From Alphaproteobacteria bacterium (lineage in GTDB: Bacteria; Pseudomonadota; Alphaproteobacteria; Micropepsales; Micropepsaceae): 64,000 nucleotides of DNA. The notes under the pieces were generated by a model that saw only the letters and a list, made by a program, of their open reading frames with translations, was not told the DNA's origin and searched no databases. Position 1 is the stretch's first letter, and each line of letters opens with the position of its first letter. Shown here one piece after another: positions 52,378-62,247 of the stretch. The position numbers and the translations under genes were made by a program. Where the stretch lies: the NCBI GenBank assembly GCA_021325375.1, contig JAJPHG010000012.1:1-64000 (forward strand), given 5' to 3'.

Positions 52378-53286
52378 TCAAGGCGCCGAGGGCGGTTCGG
52401 GGGTAAGCGGGCGGATGCGCAGGCGTTTGACGCGCCGGGGGTCGGCCTCCAGCACCTCGAACTCGTAGCCCGCCGGATGGGTGACGATCTCGCCGCGCTG
52501 CGGCACGCGCCCGAGCAGGTAGATGACGAGCCCGCCCAGCGTGTCGATGTCCGCCGCCTCCTCGTCGTCGAGCGCGAGCTTGAGGCCCGTCTCGGTCTTG
52601 AAGTCGTCGAGGTCGACGCGCGCATCGGCGACGAAGGCACCGCCCTCATTGCGCACGCCGAGCGCCTCGTCGTCGTGCTCGTCGGCGATGTCGCCCACGA
52701 TCTCCTCGATCAGGTCCTCTATGGAGACCAGCCCGTCGGTGCCGCCATACTCGTCGATCACCAGCGCCAGCTGCATGTGCGTCGTCTGCATCTTGACCAG
52801 AAGGTCGAGCACCGGCATCGACGGCGGCACGAAGAGCAGCGGCCGCTTGACCTTGGCGATGGTGTCCTTGTTCCAGCGGAAGCCGCCGCCCTCATGCGGC
52901 GCGATCAGCGCCAGCACGTCCTTGATGTGGACGAGGCCAGTGGGGTCGTCGAGCGTCTCGCGATAGACGGGCAGGCGCGAATGCTGCGCCTCGGCGAAAA
53001 GGGCTACGACCTCGGCGATCGGCATGGATTCCTCCACCGCCACGATGTCCGCGCGCGGCACCATCACGTCGTCGACGCGCAGCCCGCCCACTTTCAGCAG
53101 GTTGGCGAGCATCAGCCGCTCCTGCTCGGAAAGCGCGCGGCTTTGCCGCTCGCTCTCCTCGATCACCTCTTCCAGGCTCTCGCGCATCGCCGCAGCCGAG
53201 CCGTCGCCGCGCAGCATCTGCGCCAGGCGCTTCAGCAGCGATGGGGCTTTGTCGTCTTCGGCGACGGGGGCCTGGGCGTCGGTCAT
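52378..53286 (-). CDS. CorC/HlyC-type CBS-domain protein
   Basis: 302 residues. DDVMVPRADIVAVEE opens the first CBS repeat, and MQTTHMQLALVIDEYGGTDGLVSIEDLIEEIVGDIADEHD spans the second with the family nucleotide-binding signature. The C-terminal CorC_HlyC domain (DARVDLDDFKTETGL..GRVPQRGEIVTH) is present. No membrane domain, as in soluble CorC, linked to magnesium/cobalt transport. The ATG at 53286 is ten bases after ybeY. Confidence 0.9.
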   Translation of the reverse strand: MTDAQAPVAEDDKAPSLLKRLAQMLRGDGSAAAMRESLEEVIEESERQSRALSEQERLMLANLLKVGGLRVDDVMVPRADIVAVEESMPIAEVVALFAEAQHSRLPVYRETLDDPTGLVHIKDVLALIAPHEGGGFRWNKDTIAKVKRPLLFVPPSMPVLDLLVKMQTTHMQLALVIDEYGGTDGLVSIEDLIEEIVGDIADEHDDEALGVRNEGGAFVADARVDLDDFKTETGLKLALDDEEAADIDTLGGLVIYLLGRVPQRGEIVTHPAGYEFEVLEADPRRVKRLRIRPLTPEPPSAP

Positions 53287-53296
53287 GCGGGTCGCA

Positions 53297-53746
53297 TCAC
53301 GCGGCTTTGCCGGCATAGGGGTCTGCCACGCCGAGCTCGCTCAGGATCGCGGTCTCCAGCGGCTCCATAACGCGCGCCGCGCGCGCGGTCTCGTGGTCGT
53401 AGCCGAGCAGGTGCAGCACGCCGTGCACGGCCAGATGCGTCGCATGATCGGCAAAGCTCTTGCGCGACGCGCGCGCCTCCTTGTCCGTCACGCCGTAGGC
53501 GATGGCGACGTCGCCCAGATAGTCGCCGCGCCGTGCCGGGAAAGACAGCACATTCGTCGCCTTGTCCTTGCCGCGGAAGGTCGTGTTGAGCGCCTTCAGC
53601 CGCGAATCGCTCGCGAGCAGGATGGTGAGCGCGCCCCGCGCATTGCCGCCGCGCGTCCTTGCAAGCTCCGCCGCGCGCTTGAGCCTGGCGCTCAAGCCGC
53701 GCTTGGCGCGCCATTTCGGCTCCTCGATCATGAGCGTGACGCTCAC
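53297..53746 (-). CDS. ybeY: Endoribonuclease YbeY (rRNA maturation)
   Basis: 149 residues. The zinc motif HLAVHGVLHLLGYDHE gives the three-histidine H-x3-H-x5-H signature. NTTFRGKDKATNVLSFP precedes it, as in all YbeY proteins. Acts in 16S rRNA 3'-end processing and ribosome quality control. GTG start overlaps the phoH stop (GTGA); an ATG lies five codons later. Confidence 0.95.
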   Translation of the reverse strand: MSVTLMIEEPKWRAKRGLSARLKRAAELARTRGGNARGALTILLASDSRLKALNTTFRGKDKATNVLSFPARRGDYLGDVAIAYGVTDKEARASRKSFADHATHLAVHGVLHLLGYDHETARAARVMEPLETAILSELGVADPYAGKAA

Positions 53747-54777
53747 GCTTCGTCCTTCCGCCGCCGCAAGGTGCGCTCGACGCCGCCGCCTTGGGTGTCA
53801 CCGGCCGCATTATAGGCGGCGACGATGCGCGTGACGAGGGCATGGCGGACCACGTCCTTCTCGCCGAACCGCGCGACCGCCGCACCCTCGACGTCGCCGA
53901 GGATGTCGAGGGCCTGCGCCAGCCCTTCCGCGCGCCCGCCGGGAAGGTCGCTCTGGCTCGGATCGCCGGTCACGACCATGCGCGAATCCTCTCCGAGCCG
54001 CGTCAGGAACATCTTCATCTGCGCGGCGGTCGTGTTCTGCGCCTCGTCCAGGATGACGAAGGCGCGCGCCAATGTGCGGCCGCGCATGAAGGCGAGCGGC
54101 GCCACCTCGATCGTGCCCTGCTCCATCAGCTTCAGGCACTGCTCGCCCATCACCTCGAACAGCGCGTCGTAGAGCGGGCGAAGATAGGGATCGATCTTCT
54201 CTTTCAGGTCGCCCGGCAGGAAGCCGAGCCGCTCGCCGGCCTCCAGCGCCGGGCGCGACAGGATCAGCCGCTCCACGCGCCGCTCGTAGAGGAGATGCGC
54301 GCCATAAGCCGCCGCCAGATAGGTCTTGCCGGTGCCCGCGGGACCGATGCCGAAGACGAGCGGATGGGTGCGCATCAGATCGAGATAGGCAAGCTGTCCC
54401 GGCGTGCGCGCGCGCGTGGTGCGCGACGTCCAGGTCTTGAGCGAAGGCGAGCCGAAATGGCCGTCACCCGCGGCGCGCACGGGCCCTTCGAGCGCGAAAT
54501 GGATCTCGGCGTCGACATCGGCGAGGTTCGCGGCCTCGCCCCCTTCGAGCCGCGCATAGAGCGCGCGCAAGACGGCCGCCGCGCGGTCGCGCTGCTCGGT
54601 CGAGCCTTCCACCGCGACGAGGTTGCCGCGCGTCGCCACGCGCACGAAGAGCTTCTGCTCGATGCGCGCGAAGTTCTTCTGATGCGCGCCGGCGAGCCCG
54701 GCGAGCAATCCGTTGTCGGGGAATTCCAGCGTCACCTGCTCGCGCGGCGCCGGTTTCTTTTTGGGTTGCGGGCTCAC
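53743..54777 (-). CDS. PhoH-like ATPase
   Basis: 344 residues. Walker A GPAGTGKT near residue 147, Walker [25 protein letters not shown] and [10 protein letters not shown] are typical of PhoH/PhoL. An N-terminal KH-like/helical region precedes them. Usually encoded next to ybeY and miaB and implicated in RNA metabolism. GTG start overlaps the miaB stop. Confidence 0.93.
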   Translation of the reverse strand: MSPQPKKKPAPREQVTLEFPDNGLLAGLAGAHQKNFARIEQKLFVRVATRGNLVAVEGSTEQRDRAAAVLRALYARLEGGEAANLADVDAEIHFALEGPVRAAGDGHFGSPSLKTWTSRTTRARTPGQLAYLDLMRTHPLVFGIGPAGTGKTYLAAAYGAHLLYERRVERLILSRPALEAGERLGFLPGDLKEKIDPYLRPLYDALFEVMGEQCLKLMEQGTIEVAPLAFMRGRTLARAFVILDEAQNTTAAQMKMFLTRLGEDSRMVVTGDPSQSDLPGGRAEGLAQALDILGDVEGAAVARFGEKDVVRHALVTRIVAAYNAAGDTQGGGVERTLRRRKDEA

Positions 54778-56078
54778 TGGGCGAGAACGCCTTTGAGGCT
54801 GTTCGGCTGCGCCTCGACGATCTTCACCTCGCGAATCTCACCGATCAGATCGCCCGCGCCCTCGACATGGACCGGCTGCAGATAGGGCGAGCGCCCCACG
54901 GCCTGGCCGCGCTTACGCCCCGGCTTCTCGAACAGCACCGACAGCGTGCGTCCCTCGCAGGACTGGCCGAATGCCTTTTGCTGCGCGGTCAAAAGCGATT
55001 GCAGCGCTTCGAGACGCGCGGCTTTCACGTCTTCCGGAACCTGCTTGCGCGCGGCGGAAGCGGGCGTGCCGGGACGGCGGCTGTATTTGAACGAGAAGGC
55101 CTGCGCGTAACCGATGTCGCGCACCAGCGCGAGCGTGTCCTCGAAATCCTTGTCGCTCTCGCCGGGGAAGCCGACGATGAAGTCGGACGACAGCGCAAGA
55201 TCGCCGCGCGCGCCGCGCACGCGCCCGACGACGCGGCGATAGTCGTCCGCGGTATGCTGGCGGTTCATCGCCTCCAGCACCGCATCCGATCCCGACTGCA
55301 CCGGCAGATGCAGATAGGGCATCACTTGCGGCAGGTCGCGATGCGCCGCGATGAGTTCGTCGCTCATGTCGCGCGGATGGCTGGTCGTGTAGCGCAGCCG
55401 CGCCAGCCCGTCGATGCGCGCCAGCGCGTGCAGCAGCCTGGCCAGCGTCCAATCCTCATGCGCATAGGCATTGACGTTCTGGCCGAGCAGCGTGATCTCG
55501 CGCGCGCCCAATTCCACCAGCCGCCTCGCCTCGTCGAGGATCTGCTGCGGCGCGCGGGAATATTCGCCGCCCCGCGTATAGGGCACGACGCAGAAGGTGC
55601 AGAACTTGTCGCAACCTTCCTGCACGGTGAGGAACGCAGCCGTGCCGGCATGGGTCTGCGCCGGCAGCGCGTCGAACTTGTCCTCGGGCGGAAAGTCGGT
55701 CTCGAGCACCTGGCCGCCCAGGCGCGCGGCCTTGGCGATCATCTCGGGCAGGCGGTGATAGGATTGCGGCCCCACGACCAGATCGACCGCGCCCTGGCGG
55801 CGCACGATCTCGGCGCCTTCGGCTTGGGCGACGCAGCCCGCGACCGCGATCATCATCTTGCCCCCGCGCGCCTCCTTCATCTTCCTGAGCTTGCCGAGCT
55901 CGGAATAGACCTTCTCCGCCGCCTTCTCGCGGATGTGGCAGGTGTTCAGGATCACCATGTCGGCGGCATCCGGCGCGTCCGTCGGGGCATAGCCCAGCGG
56001 CGCCAGCAGATCCGCCATCCGGGCGGAATCGTAGACGTTCATCTGGCAGCCGTAAGTCTTGACGTAGAGCGCTTTCAT
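54774..56078 (-). CDS. miaB: tRNA-2-methylthio-N6-isopentenyladenosine synthase
   Basis: 434-residue radical SAM enzyme adding the 2-methylthio group at A37. N-terminal UPF0004 cysteines are at C11 (TYGCQMN), NTCHIREKA and [10 protein letters not shown]; the radical SAM cluster is in [17 protein letters not shown]; a C-terminal TRAM domain is present ([28 protein letters not shown]). ATG start; 29 bases after plsC. Confidence 0.96.
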   Translation of the reverse strand: MKALYVKTYGCQMNVYDSARMADLLAPLGYAPTDAPDAADMVILNTCHIREKAAEKVYSELGKLRKMKEARGGKMMIAVAGCVAQAEGAEIVRRQGAVDLVVGPQSYHRLPEMIAKAARLGGQVLETDFPPEDKFDALPAQTHAGTAAFLTVQEGCDKFCTFCVVPYTRGGEYSRAPQQILDEARRLVELGAREITLLGQNVNAYAHEDWTLARLLHALARIDGLARLRYTTSHPRDMSDELIAAHRDLPQVMPYLHLPVQSGSDAVLEAMNRQHTADDYRRVVGRVRGARGDLALSSDFIVGFPGESDKDFEDTLALVRDIGYAQAFSFKYSRRPGTPASAARKQVPEDVKAARLEALQSLLTAQQKAFGQSCEGRTLSVLFEKPGRKRGQAVGRSPYLQPVHVEGAGDLIGEIREVKIVEAQPNSLKGVLAQ

Positions 56079-56107
56079 GGGCGGCGGTTATGCGCGTTCC
56101 CCCCGGC

Positions 56108-56953
56108 TCAGGCAATCGCCTCGGCAAGGCCCGTCCGGGGCACGGGTGCGGGCGCGTTGCCCCTGCCCGCGAGTGCCCGGGCCTGGCCGTCACGGACCAG
56201 GGCTTCGGCCCGGGCGGCCAGGATTTTCCGCCCCCCCACGGCATCGACGGTCATCGGCGGGTGGAATTCGACGACCACGTCGACGGGTCCCGAGGTCACG
56301 CCTTCCCACAGATGCGGGACCAGCTCCATGTCGCCGTACCAGGCGAAGAGCGGGCGGTTCTCGCGCCCCATCGGCATGCCCTGGAAGCCGACATAGGACA
56401 CCGACACCGGCTGCACCGGCACATAGCGCACCTTGCCGTCGGCGCCGGTGCCGAGCTGGGATTCGACCGCGCCCATCAGCGCGCTCTTGAACGGCAGCAC
56501 GCGGTTGCCGTCGTTGGAGGTTCCTTCCGGGAACAGGACCAGCGCGTCGCCCTGGAGCAGCCGCTCGCGCAGCTGGTCGCGCGCCGCGCCCGCCTGGCTG
56601 CGCCGCTGGCGCTCGACGAACACGGTTTCGTGCAGACGCGCCATCAATCCGAAGAACGGCCAGCCGTTCACCTCGCTCTTGGCGACGAAGGAGACGTCGG
56701 CCACGCCGCCCAGCACGATGATGTCCAGATAGGAGGTGTGGTTTGCGACCATCAGCACGCCTTCGCCCTGGACCGGCGTGCCCACGAGCTTGACGTTGAC
56801 GCCGAAGAGCCGCGTCAGGAACCGGCTATAGCTGCGCGGCAGCGTCTTGCGGCGCTTGAGCTTGAAGTACAGCAGCGTGCTCTGCCACGGGATGATGAAG
56901 AGCGCCGTGAGCAGGAAGGTGGCGAGGATGTATATGCCGCGCAGGGTCTGCAT
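56108..56953 (-). CDS. plsC: 1-acyl-sn-glycerol-3-phosphate acyltransferase
   Basis: 281 residues. Membrane-anchored acyltransferase with NHTSYLD (NHx4D) near residue 71, FPEGTSND (substrate-binding) near residue 142, and VPVQPVSVSYVG. Makes phosphatidic acid. An Ala/Arg/Pro-rich tail extends the protein slightly. Sits between fur and miaB, an order seen in several alphaproteobacteria. Confidence 0.92.
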   Translation of the reverse strand: MQTLRGIYILATFLLTALFIIPWQSTLLYFKLKRRKTLPRSYSRFLTRLFGVNVKLVGTPVQGEGVLMVANHTSYLDIIVLGGVADVSFVAKSEVNGWPFFGLMARLHETVFVERQRRSQAGAARDQLRERLLQGDALVLFPEGTSNDGNRVLPFKSALMGAVESQLGTGADGKVRYVPVQPVSVSYVGFQGMPMGRENRPLFAWYGDMELVPHLWEGVTSGPVDVVVEFHPPMTVDAVGGRKILAARAEALVRDGQARALAGRGNAPAPVPRTGLAEAIA

Positions 56954-57001
56954 GGCCGGGTCCGAGGTTAAAATCGCAATTACCTTACCCCAGATTGGAA
57001 A

Positions 57002-57421
57002 CTACCGCTGCTTCTTCGCGCCCTTCGGCACGCCGTAGAGCTCCAGGCGGTGGTCGACGAGCTCGAAGCCCAGCTCCTCGGCGACGCGGCGCTGCAGCAC
57101 CTCGATCTCCTCGTTGCGGAACTCGATGACGCTGCCGCTCTGGATGTCGATCAGGTGGTCGTGATGCGCCTCGGGCACTTCCTCGTAACGCGAGCGGCCG
57201 TCGCGGAAATCGTGGCGCTCCAATATGCCCGCGTCCTCGAACAGCTTGACGGTGCGATAGACGGTGGCGATGGAGATGTGCGGGTCGATGGCGGATGCGC
57301 GCCTGTAGAGCTCTTCCGCGTCCGGATGGTCGAGCGCGTCGGAGAGCACGCGCGCGATCACCCGGCGCTGCTCGGTCATGCGCAGACCCTTATCGACGCA
57401 GAGCTGTTCAATCCGCGTCAC
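57002..57421 (-). CDS. Fur-family metalloregulator
   Basis: 139 residues from the GTG at 57421, the normal Fur size; a longer frame adds 24 unlikely residues. The DNA-binding half has MTEQRRVIARVLSDALDHPDAEELYRRA and ISIATVYRTVKLFEDAGIL. Metal site candidates are HDHLIDIQSGSVIEF and the HxH region EAHHDHL; no C-terminal CxxC pair. In alphaproteobacteria this locus copy may sense iron or manganese (Fur or Mur), which sequence alone cannot settle. Confidence 0.9.
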   Translation of the reverse strand: MTRIEQLCVDKGLRMTEQRRVIARVLSDALDHPDAEELYRRASAIDPHISIATVYRTVKLFEDAGILERHDFRDGRSRYEEVPEAHHDHLIDIQSGSVIEFRNEEIEVLQRRVAEELGFELVDHRLELYGVPKGAKKQR

Positions 57422-57452
57422 GATCGTTCCCCACGAGTTTTGCGGTTCAACC

Positions 57453-57893
57453 TTAGTCGAGGTCTTGCGATTTTCGAAGCGGCAAATCCGCACGAAGGAT
57501 CAGCGCGTCCTCTGACGCCGCGTAATAGGCCTTGCGCCGTCCCGCTTCGCGGAAGCCGAGGCGGCGGTACAGCGCCCGCGCCGCATCGTTGCCGGTGGCG
57601 ACCTCCAGGAACATCGCGCGCACGCCGCTTGCCTGTGCGTCGTGTGCTGCTCGCGCGACCAGCGCCGCGCCACGCCCCGCGCGTCTCGCAGCAAGCTCCA
57701 CCCCCAGCGTCAGGATCTCGGCCTCGTCGGCGGCGACGCGCGCCATGACAAAGCCGCAAGGTGCAAGAAACGCAAGAATTCCGGGACTTTCCATGAGCCC
57801 GCGCATCGCCTTTTCGTCCCAGGCTTGGACGAAGCAGGCGGCGTGCAGGCGCGCCAGCGCGGCGACATCTTCGAGCGTGGCGGCGCGGATCAC
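57453..57893 (-). CDS. rimI: Ribosomal protein S18 alanine N-acetyltransferase-like (RimI)
   Basis: 146-residue GNAT protein: VELAARRAGRGAALVARAAHDAQA (acetyl-CoA loop) and MFLEVATGNDAARALYRRLGFREAGRRKAYY, the latter typical of RimI. GTG start overlaps the tsaB stop (GTGA), and the tsaB-rimI pairing is widespread, which supports the name. The N-terminal acetylation target here is inferred only. Confidence 0.88.
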   Translation of the reverse strand: MIRAATLEDVAALARLHAACFVQAWDEKAMRGLMESPGILAFLAPCGFVMARVAADEAEILTLGVELAARRAGRGAALVARAAHDAQASGVRAMFLEVATGNDAARALYRRLGFREAGRRKAYYAASEDALILRADLPLRKSQDLD

Positions 57894-58525
57894 GTCCTGT
57901 CCGCCGGCAATTTGGCGTCGGGCGCGCGCAGGTAAAGCGGGCGCGGCGTCTCGCTCACCTGAGACTTGATCGCAAGTCGCGCCACCCAGAGCGCGTCGGG
58001 CTGACGGACGCTCGACAAGACGAATTCCGTTGCAAGTGCTTCGCATACGCGACTGGCCGCCGTCCCTGCCAGCGCGATGGGGTCGTCGGGCTTCAGCGCG
58101 CGCAGCCGTGCGACGGCCTGCGCGAAAAGCATCACCTCCGGCGTCGCATCGATCTCGACATAGACCTCGGCACGGCGCGCATCGTGCAGTGCGATCGCGC
58201 GCGTGGTGCCGCATTCGGACTTGGCTTGCGCCGCCATCGCGGCCAGCGTCGTGACGCCGGCGAGCGGGATGCCGAGCGCGACTTTCAATCCGCGCATGAA
58301 AGCCAGGCCGACGCGCTGGCCGGTGAAGGTGCCGGGTCCTGTCGTCACCGCGAGACGGTCGAGCGATGCGAAAGCGTGTCCCGCCATCACCTCTTCGACC
58401 ATCGGGGCGAGCGCTTCGGCGTGGCCGCGTTCCATCGCCACGAAGCGCTGCGCGATGACGCGCTCGTTCTCGAGAAGGGCCGCGGAGCACGCTCCCAAGG
58501 CGGTGTCGACGGCGAGGATCTTCAT
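57890..58525 (-). CDS. tsaB: tRNA threonylcarbamoyladenosine complex protein TsaB
   Basis: 211 residues. ASKHA-fold partner of TsaD for t6A37 formation. ILAVDTALGACSAALLE at the N-terminus and TTGPGTFTGQRVGLAFMRGLKVALGIP near residue 62 are diagnostic. ATG at 58525; ten bases after rutE and coupled to rimI downstream. Confidence 0.92.
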   Translation of the reverse strand: MKILAVDTALGACSAALLENERVIAQRFVAMERGHAEALAPMVEEVMAGHAFASLDRLAVTTGPGTFTGQRVGLAFMRGLKVALGIPLAGVTTLAAMAAQAKSECGTTRAIALHDARRAEVYVEIDATPEVMLFAQAVARLRALKPDDPIALAGTAASRVCEALATEFVLSSVRQPDALWVARLAIKSQVSETPRPLYLRAPDAKLPADRT

Positions 58526-58535
58526 CCCCTTTTTC

Positions 58536-59126
58536 TCACAGGACCTTGCACGCCTCGTCGAACTCGAGCCTGGGACTGCGCGCGAACACGCCGGACGGAT
58601 CGCCATAACCCACGCCGCAGATGAAGTTCGATTTTATGTTGGTGCCGGCGAAGAATTCCTTGTCGATCGCCTCGTTGTTGAAGCCCGACATCGGTCCGCA
58701 ATCGAGCCCCAGCGCGCGCGCGGCAATGATGAAATAAGCGCCCTGCAGCGTGCCGTTCCTGAACGCCGTCGTCTGGCGCAGCACGGGATCGTTGAACCAA
58801 TCCTTGGCGGTTTGATTGTGCGGGAACAGGCGCGGCAGCAGCGCGGGGAAATCCAGGTCGTGGCCGATCACCGCCACCGCCGGCGCCGTCATCGACTTCT
58901 CGATGTTCTGCGGCAGAAGATGCGGCTTGAGCCGCTCCTTCGCTTCTTTCGACATCAGGAACGCGATCCGCGCCGGCGAGCAATTGGCGCTGGTCGGGCC
59001 CATGCGCATCAGATCGTAGACGGCCATCAGCAGCGCCGGGCTGACCGGCTTGTCGAGCCATTTGTTCTGCGAGCGCGCGGTCCGGAAGACGATATCGAGC
59101 GCTTCGTCGTTGATCGCGTGGGACAC
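58536..59126 (-). CDS. RutE/HadB-type nitroreductase (malonic semialdehyde reductase-like)
   Basis: 196 residues, FMN-dependent nitroreductase fold: ARSQNKWLDKPVSPALLMAVYDLMRMGPTSANCSPARI near the N-terminus and GLDCGPMSGFNNEAIDKEFF, characteristic of the RutE subgroup. No other rut genes nearby, so the physiological substrate is uncertain. GTG start abuts the nfuA stop with no gap. Confidence 0.87.
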   Translation of the reverse strand: MSHAINDEALDIVFRTARSQNKWLDKPVSPALLMAVYDLMRMGPTSANCSPARIAFLMSKEAKERLKPHLLPQNIEKSMTAPAVAVIGHDLDFPALLPRLFPHNQTAKDWFNDPVLRQTTAFRNGTLQGAYFIIAARALGLDCGPMSGFNNEAIDKEFFAGTNIKSNFICGVGYGDPSGVFARSPRLEFDEACKVL

Positions 59127-59690
59127 TTACACCGCCTCGACCGCGGTCACTTCCGGGACGTAGTGGCGCAGCATGTTCTCGATGCCGTTCTTGAGCGTCA
59201 TGGTCGAGGACGGACAGCCGGCGCAGGAGCCCTGCAGGTGCAGGAACACGATCCCGCTCTCGCCGTCGAAACCCTTGTAGATGATGTCGCCGCCGTCCTG
59301 CGCCACGGCGGGGCGCACGCGCGTGTCGATCAGCTCCTTGATCTGCGCGATGACCTCGGGATCGCCTTCGCCGTACTGAGCGGCGTCGTCCGTCTCCTCG
59401 CTTGCGCCTTCGATGAGCGGCAGGCCGCGCGTGAAATGGTCCATGATCGCGCCCAGGATCGGCGCCTTGAGCTGCTTCCAGTCGCCGTCCGTCTTGGTGA
59501 CTGAGATGAAGTCCGAGCCGAAGAAGACGCGGCCCACGCCGTCGATGCCGAACAGCGCCTGCGCGAGCCCGGAGCGCCCCGCGGCCTTGGCATCGGGGAA
59601 ATCCGCAACCGCGCCTTCGCCCATGACCTCGCGGCCGGGCAGGAACTTCAAGGTCGCCGGATTGGGCGTGGATTCGGTCTGGATGAACAT
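59127..59690 (-). CDS. NfuA-like iron-sulfur carrier (Nfu N-domain plus NifU C-domain)
   Basis: 187 residues. The N-terminal Nfu domain begins [21 protein letters not shown]-terminal NifU-like domain follows with the cluster-binding CAGC in [23 protein letters not shown] near residue 155. Delivers 4Fe-4S clusters. This eukaryote-mitochondria-like Nfu architecture is usual in alphaproteobacteria. First gene of the long minus-strand run. Confidence 0.92.
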   Translation of the reverse strand: MFIQTESTPNPATLKFLPGREVMGEGAVADFPDAKAAGRSGLAQALFGIDGVGRVFFGSDFISVTKTDGDWKQLKAPILGAIMDHFTRGLPLIEGASEETDDAAQYGEGDPEVIAQIKELIDTRVRPAVAQDGGDIIYKGFDGESGIVFLHLQGSCAGCPSSTMTLKNGIENMLRHYVPEVTAVEAV

Positions 59691-59775
59691 GGGCGTACGC
59701 TTCCTGGAACGGTTCCAACTCTTGAGTCCTACATGGACCCTGGACAGGGCCGGATCAAGGCCGCCAAACCCGCGC

Positions 59776-59961
59776 TCAGAAGTCGGAAATCAGGCCGTTT
59801 TTCTCCCAATCGCCGAAGCGCGTGGGTTCGGGTCCGTTGCGGCCGCCATGCTCGGGCGCGGGCTCGGCTTTCTTCTCGGCGGAGCGGCGCGCCTCGGCTT
59901 CGGCGCGGGCGCGCCTGCCTGCGTCCTTGATCCTCTGGGCGATCTCGCGCTTGCTGGCCAT
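59776..59961 (-). CDS. DUF1674 (SDHAF4-like) small protein
   Basis: 61 residues: a charged helical N-terminus ([20 protein letters not shown]) and the C-terminal DUF1674 signature [16 protein letters not shown]. Homologous mitochondrial SDHAF4 assists succinate dehydrogenase assembly; bacterial members are assumed similar. Divergent from htpX, 85 bases upstream of nfuA. Confidence 0.85.
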   Translation of the reverse strand: MASKREIAQRIKDAGRRARAEAEARRSAEKKAEPAPEHGGRNGPEPTRFGDWEKNGLISDF

Positions 59962-60009
59962 GGGGCCCGAGCTTACATCAGGCCGGAGGCGGGTTTTAGG
60001 ATTTTTCGC

Positions 60010-60873
60010 ATGAACACCCTGCGCACGGGGCTCTTGATGGCGGTGCTGACCGGGATCTTCCTGGTCATGGGCTTTTTGATCGGCGGACCCATAGGCATGG
60101 CCTTGGCCTTCCTGTTGGCGGCGGGGATGAACATCTGGGCCTATTGGAACTCGGACAAGGCGCTGCTGTCGATGTACGGCGCGCGCCAGGTGAGCACCGC
60201 CGAGCAGCCCGGCCTCGTCCATATGGTGGGACAACTCGCGACCCGGGCGGGGCTTCCGATGCCCAAAGTGTACGTCGTCGACAATCCCCAGCCCAACGCC
60301 TTCGCCACCGGCCGCAATCCGCAGCATGCGGCGGTCTGCCTGACCACCGGCCTGTTCAAGAGCGTCAGCACCGACGAGCTCGCCGGCGTGATCGCGCACG
60401 AGCTCGGCCATGTGAAGCATCGCGACACGCTGACGATGACGATCACCGCGACCCTCGCGGGCGCGATTTCGATGCTGGCGAACTTCGCGTACTTCTTCGG
60501 CGGCAGGCGTAACCCGCTCGGGCTGGTGGGCATGCTGCTGGTGATGCTGCTTGCGCCCTTCGCCGCGGTGCTGGTGCAGATGGCGGTCAGCCGGTCGCGC
60601 GAGTTCGAAGCCGACCGCGCGGGCGCGGAGATCTCGGGCCGTCCGCTCTGGCTCGCCTCGGCGCTCGCCCATATCGACCGCGACGCCGCGCAGATCGGCA
60701 ATGAGGAGGCGCAGCGCAATCCCGCGACCGCGCATATGTTCATCGTCAATCCGCTGCATGGCGGAGGTCTTTCGGGACTGTTCTCCAGCCATCCCTCGAC
60801 TGAGGAGCGCATCGCGCGGCTGCGCGCGATGGCGGGCGCCCCGTCACCGCCGCCGCGCGGTCCCTGGGCGTGA
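60010..60873 (+). CDS. htpX: Zinc metalloprotease HtpX
   Basis: 287 residues. Membrane-embedded M48 protease: two N-terminal helices, [10 protein letters not shown] near residue 130 (HExxH), two more helices, and the EFEADRAG third-ligand glutamate near residue 200. Degrades misfolded membrane proteins. The stop overlaps the GTG start of rsmB, so the two are co-translated. Confidence 0.95.
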   Translation: MNTLRTGLLMAVLTGIFLVMGFLIGGPIGMALAFLLAAGMNIWAYWNSDKALLSMYGARQVSTAEQPGLVHMVGQLATRAGLPMPKVYVVDNPQPNAFATGRNPQHAAVCLTTGLFKSVSTDELAGVIAHELGHVKHRDTLTMTITATLAGAISMLANFAYFFGGRRNPLGLVGMLLVMLLAPFAAVLVQMAVSRSREFEADRAGAEISGRPLWLASALAHIDRDAAQIGNEEAQRNPATAHMFIVNPLHGGGLSGLFSSHPSTEERIARLRAMAGAPSPPPRGPWA

Positions 60874-62117
60874 ACGCACGCCAGGCCGCGCTCAAGCTCC
60901 TGTCGGACGTGCTGCGCAAGCGCCGTCCGCTTGAACACGCCGTGGGTCTCGATCCGCGCGACGCGGGCTTCGCGTTCGCCTTGGCGTCCGAGACGCTGCG
61001 CCGCTTCGGCCAGCTCGATGCGCTGTTGCGCGCGTTCACCTCCAAGCTTCCGCCGCCGCACAAGGCGGGACCGGCGATCGAGATCATGCTGATGGGTGCC
61101 TGTGAGCTGCTCTTCCTCGGCACCGCGCCGCACGCCGCCGTCGACGGCGCCAACCGTCTGGCCCAGGCCGACAACAAGGCGGTGCACTTCAAGCCGCTGA
61201 TCAACGCCGTGCTGCGACGCATCTCGCGCGAAGGCGCCGAGGCGATCGCGGCGCAGGATGCCGCGCGCCTCAACACGCCCGACTGGCTCTGGACGCGCTG
61301 GTGCGCGGCTTACGGCGAGCCCCGCGCGCGCGACATCGCCTTAGCGCATCTCCACCAGGCGCCGCTCGATCTGGTTTGGAAGACACCGCCTGCCGAGCCC
61401 CTCTTCGGCAATGTTCAGCGCATGGAGCCGCAACGCGTCGAAGCCTTGCCCGGCTTCGCGGACGGTAAATTCTGGGTGCAGGATGCGGCCGCGACCTTGC
61501 CCGCGCATCTGCTCGCAGACGTGCGGGGAAAGCGCGTCCTCGATCTGTGCGCCGCGCCCGGCGGCAAGACGGCGCAGCTCGCGGCGCGCGGCGCCTTCGT
61601 CACGGCCGTGGAGCGCGACGGCACGCGCATGGCGCGGTTGAAAGAGAATCTCGCGCGGCTGAAGCTCGATGCGACGCTCGTCGAAGCCGACCTGCGCGAC
61701 GCCGATGTCGAGCCCGCGCCTTTGGTGCTGCTCGACGCGCCCTGCACCGCCACCGGCACGATCCGCCGCCATCCCGAGCTTCCCTGGATCAAGAGCGCCT
61801 CCGACGTGATGCTGGTCGCGGGCATGAGTGCGGAGCTTCTCGACCGCGCCGCCGAGCTGACCGCGCCGGGCGGGCTGCTCGTCTTCGCGGTGTGCTCGTT
61901 GGAGCCGGAAGAAGGTCCGGAGCAGGTGGCGCAGTTCCTGGAAGCGCGGCCCGAGTTCTCACGTGAGCCGCTCGCGGCATCGGATGTGTTCGACCGCGCC
62001 GAGTTCGTCGATGCCAACGGCGATCTACGTACGCTGCCGTGCCATCTGAAGGAGCAGGGCGGCATGGATGGGTTCTATGCGGCGCGATTGAGAAGGCATG
62101 AACGACCCTCCCCTTGA
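60870..62117 (+). CDS. rsmB: 16S rRNA (cytosine-C5) methyltransferase RsmB-like
   Basis: 415 residues. An N-terminal NusB-like helical domain ([24 protein letters not shown]) is followed by the SAM-binding [17 protein letters not shown] and catalytic cysteines in [16 protein letters not shown] and [13 protein letters not shown] start. The last codons (RPSP then stop) fall inside a family B repeat, so the native end may have been altered. Confidence 0.92.
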   Translation: MNARQAALKLLSDVLRKRRPLEHAVGLDPRDAGFAFALASETLRRFGQLDALLRAFTSKLPPPHKAGPAIEIMLMGACELLFLGTAPHAAVDGANRLAQADNKAVHFKPLINAVLRRISREGAEAIAAQDAARLNTPDWLWTRWCAAYGEPRARDIALAHLHQAPLDLVWKTPPAEPLFGNVQRMEPQRVEALPGFADGKFWVQDAAATLPAHLLADVRGKRVLDLCAAPGGKTAQLAARGAFVTAVERDGTRMARLKENLARLKLDATLVEADLRDADVEPAPLVLLDAPCTATGTIRRHPELPWIKSASDVMLVAGMSAELLDRAAELTAPGGLLVFAVCSLEPEEGPEQVAQFLEARPEFSREPLAASDVFDRAEFVDANGDLRTLPCHLKEQGGMDGFYAARLRRHERPSP

Positions 62118-62237
62118 GGGAGGGTCGAAAAATGCGAAGCATTTTTCGGGGAGGGGTCCGGCGCTTACGGCCTTACCCCTCCCCGAAATTTGCTTCGCTT
62201 CGCTCCGCAAATTGTCGGCCCTCCCTCAAGGGGAGGG
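62106..62237. repeat. Dispersed palindromic repeat, family B, copy 3
   Basis: Arms CCCTCCCCTTGAGGGAGGG and inverse, with ATGCGAAGCAT and TTTGCTTCGCTTCGCTCCGCAAA internal hairpins, as in the other two copies. It begins inside the last codons of rsmB and ends 11 bases before the stop of the convergent TipN-like gene. Two-way terminator activity is plausible. Confidence 0.9.
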
Positions 62238-62247
62238 CGGGATGAGG

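Noticed and set aside
52221..52649. Extension of the lnt frame upstream through the repeat into corC
   Set aside because: It would read repeat and antisense corC sequence; the ATG at 52220 gives a normal-length Lnt with catalytic residues at the expected positions.
57422..57493. Longer N-terminus for the Fur-family protein
   Set aside because: Adds 24 residues unlike the family and runs into the rimI end; the GTG at 57421 gives a canonical Fur.
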